A stretch of DNA of 64,000 bases from Alopecurus myosuroides (lineage: Eukaryota > Streptophyta > Magnoliopsida > Poales > Poaceae): contig CM054060.1 in the NCBI GenBank assembly GCA_028641055.1, forward strand, positions 55,826,292 to 55,890,291, in the 5' to 3' direction. Positions within the stretch are counted from its first letter, which is position 1, and each line of letters starts with the position of its first letter. Positions 63,929-64,000 of this stretch are shown piece by piece. Under the pieces are notes generated by a model, which saw only the letters and a program-made list of their open reading frames with translations, was not told the DNA's origin and did not search any database. The translations under genes were made by a program, and so were the position numbers.

Positions 63929-64000
63929 ATGCTCGACTCCAGTCCGACCTTCCTTCGTGATGGACTCCGGCAAGAATCTTCGCGCAGCCGCCACCACCGG
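63929..64000 (+). CDS. E5 antisense gene, first codons only
   Basis: Two ATGs (63929 and 63960, in different frames) follow the TATA box, and both stay open to the window edge. By position this is the start of the antisense gene found in E2 to E4. The PF04195-like domain would lie outside the window, so the call rests on position alone. Confidence 0.4.
   Translation, partial: MLDSSPTFLRDGLRQESSRSRHHR

Larger units (their letters stand above)
62898..64000 (-). mobile_element. E5: start of a further minus-strand Tat-like element
   Basis: A probable 3' LTR occupies 62898-63409. It shares TTTACCCAGGTTCGG with the E2 LTR at the same distance from its left edge. The left edge TGTCGAG resembles that of E2; the right edge is TA instead of CA. 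Inside it are a polypurine tract and the promoter and start of an antisense gene, the same order as in E2. The rest lies beyond the window, so no target duplication can be tested. Confidence 0.65.

Overview
The window reads as a piece of a large grass genome, most likely a Pooideae (wheat, barley, oat or ryegrass type). This rests on a Stowaway MITE with the CTCCCTCCGT terminus, nested TG...CA LTR retrotransposons, PIF/Harbinger remnants and intron-containing plant genes. No bacterial or organellar gene organisation is visible. I use these names: E1 to E5 are Ty3/gypsy elements that look like the Tat lineage (dual RNase H, TGGCGCC-type primer site, antisense extra gene); C1 is a Ty1/copia element of the SIRE/Maximus type.

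Left half (1-28700). A decayed minus-strand gypsy element (E1) is split by two insertions. C1 (3223-14468, target duplication CAAAG) has 2.7 kb LTRs and a gag but no pol. E2 (14683-27503, target duplication CTCAC) has nearly identical 493 bp LTRs, a full gag-pol frame with two stops, and an intact multi-exon antisense gene between pol and its 3' LTR. E1 resumes at 27509.

Middle (28700-39160). This is the only host-gene territory. It starts with an unexplained T-rich tract (about 29760-31290). Then comes a four-exon minus-strand gene for a 157-residue protein with a mitochondrial-looking presequence and one C-terminal membrane segment (32714-34138, Stowaway MITE in intron 2). Next are two PIF/Harbinger transposase remnants, a possible copia LTR fragment, and a minus-strand gene for a protein with two Agenet domains and a cut-off ENT domain (37095-38465).

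Right half (39165-64000). A plus-strand LINE reverse transcriptase pseudogene is split by E3 (40386-62838, target duplication GACTT). E3 is itself split by E4 (48071-59883, target duplication AATAA), which landed in a coding exon of E3's antisense gene. E5 begins at about 62898 and leaves the window; its LTR, polypurine tract, antisense promoter and first codons are visible. E3 has lost most of gag. E4 has lost the rest of gag, protease, reverse transcriptase and the first RNase H. Yet the antisense genes of E2, E3 (with E4 removed) and E4 keep open frames across every predicted exon.

The main theme is this antisense gene carried by four gypsy families: it has its own TATA box, conserved exon architecture and intact coding capacity even where gag-pol is gutted. 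A second theme is repeated copies of the polypurine-tract motif inside the pol-to-3' LTR region, including a nine-copy array translated within E4's pol. All splice sites were read by eye from GT-AG and phase consistency; none has been tested with transcript data.
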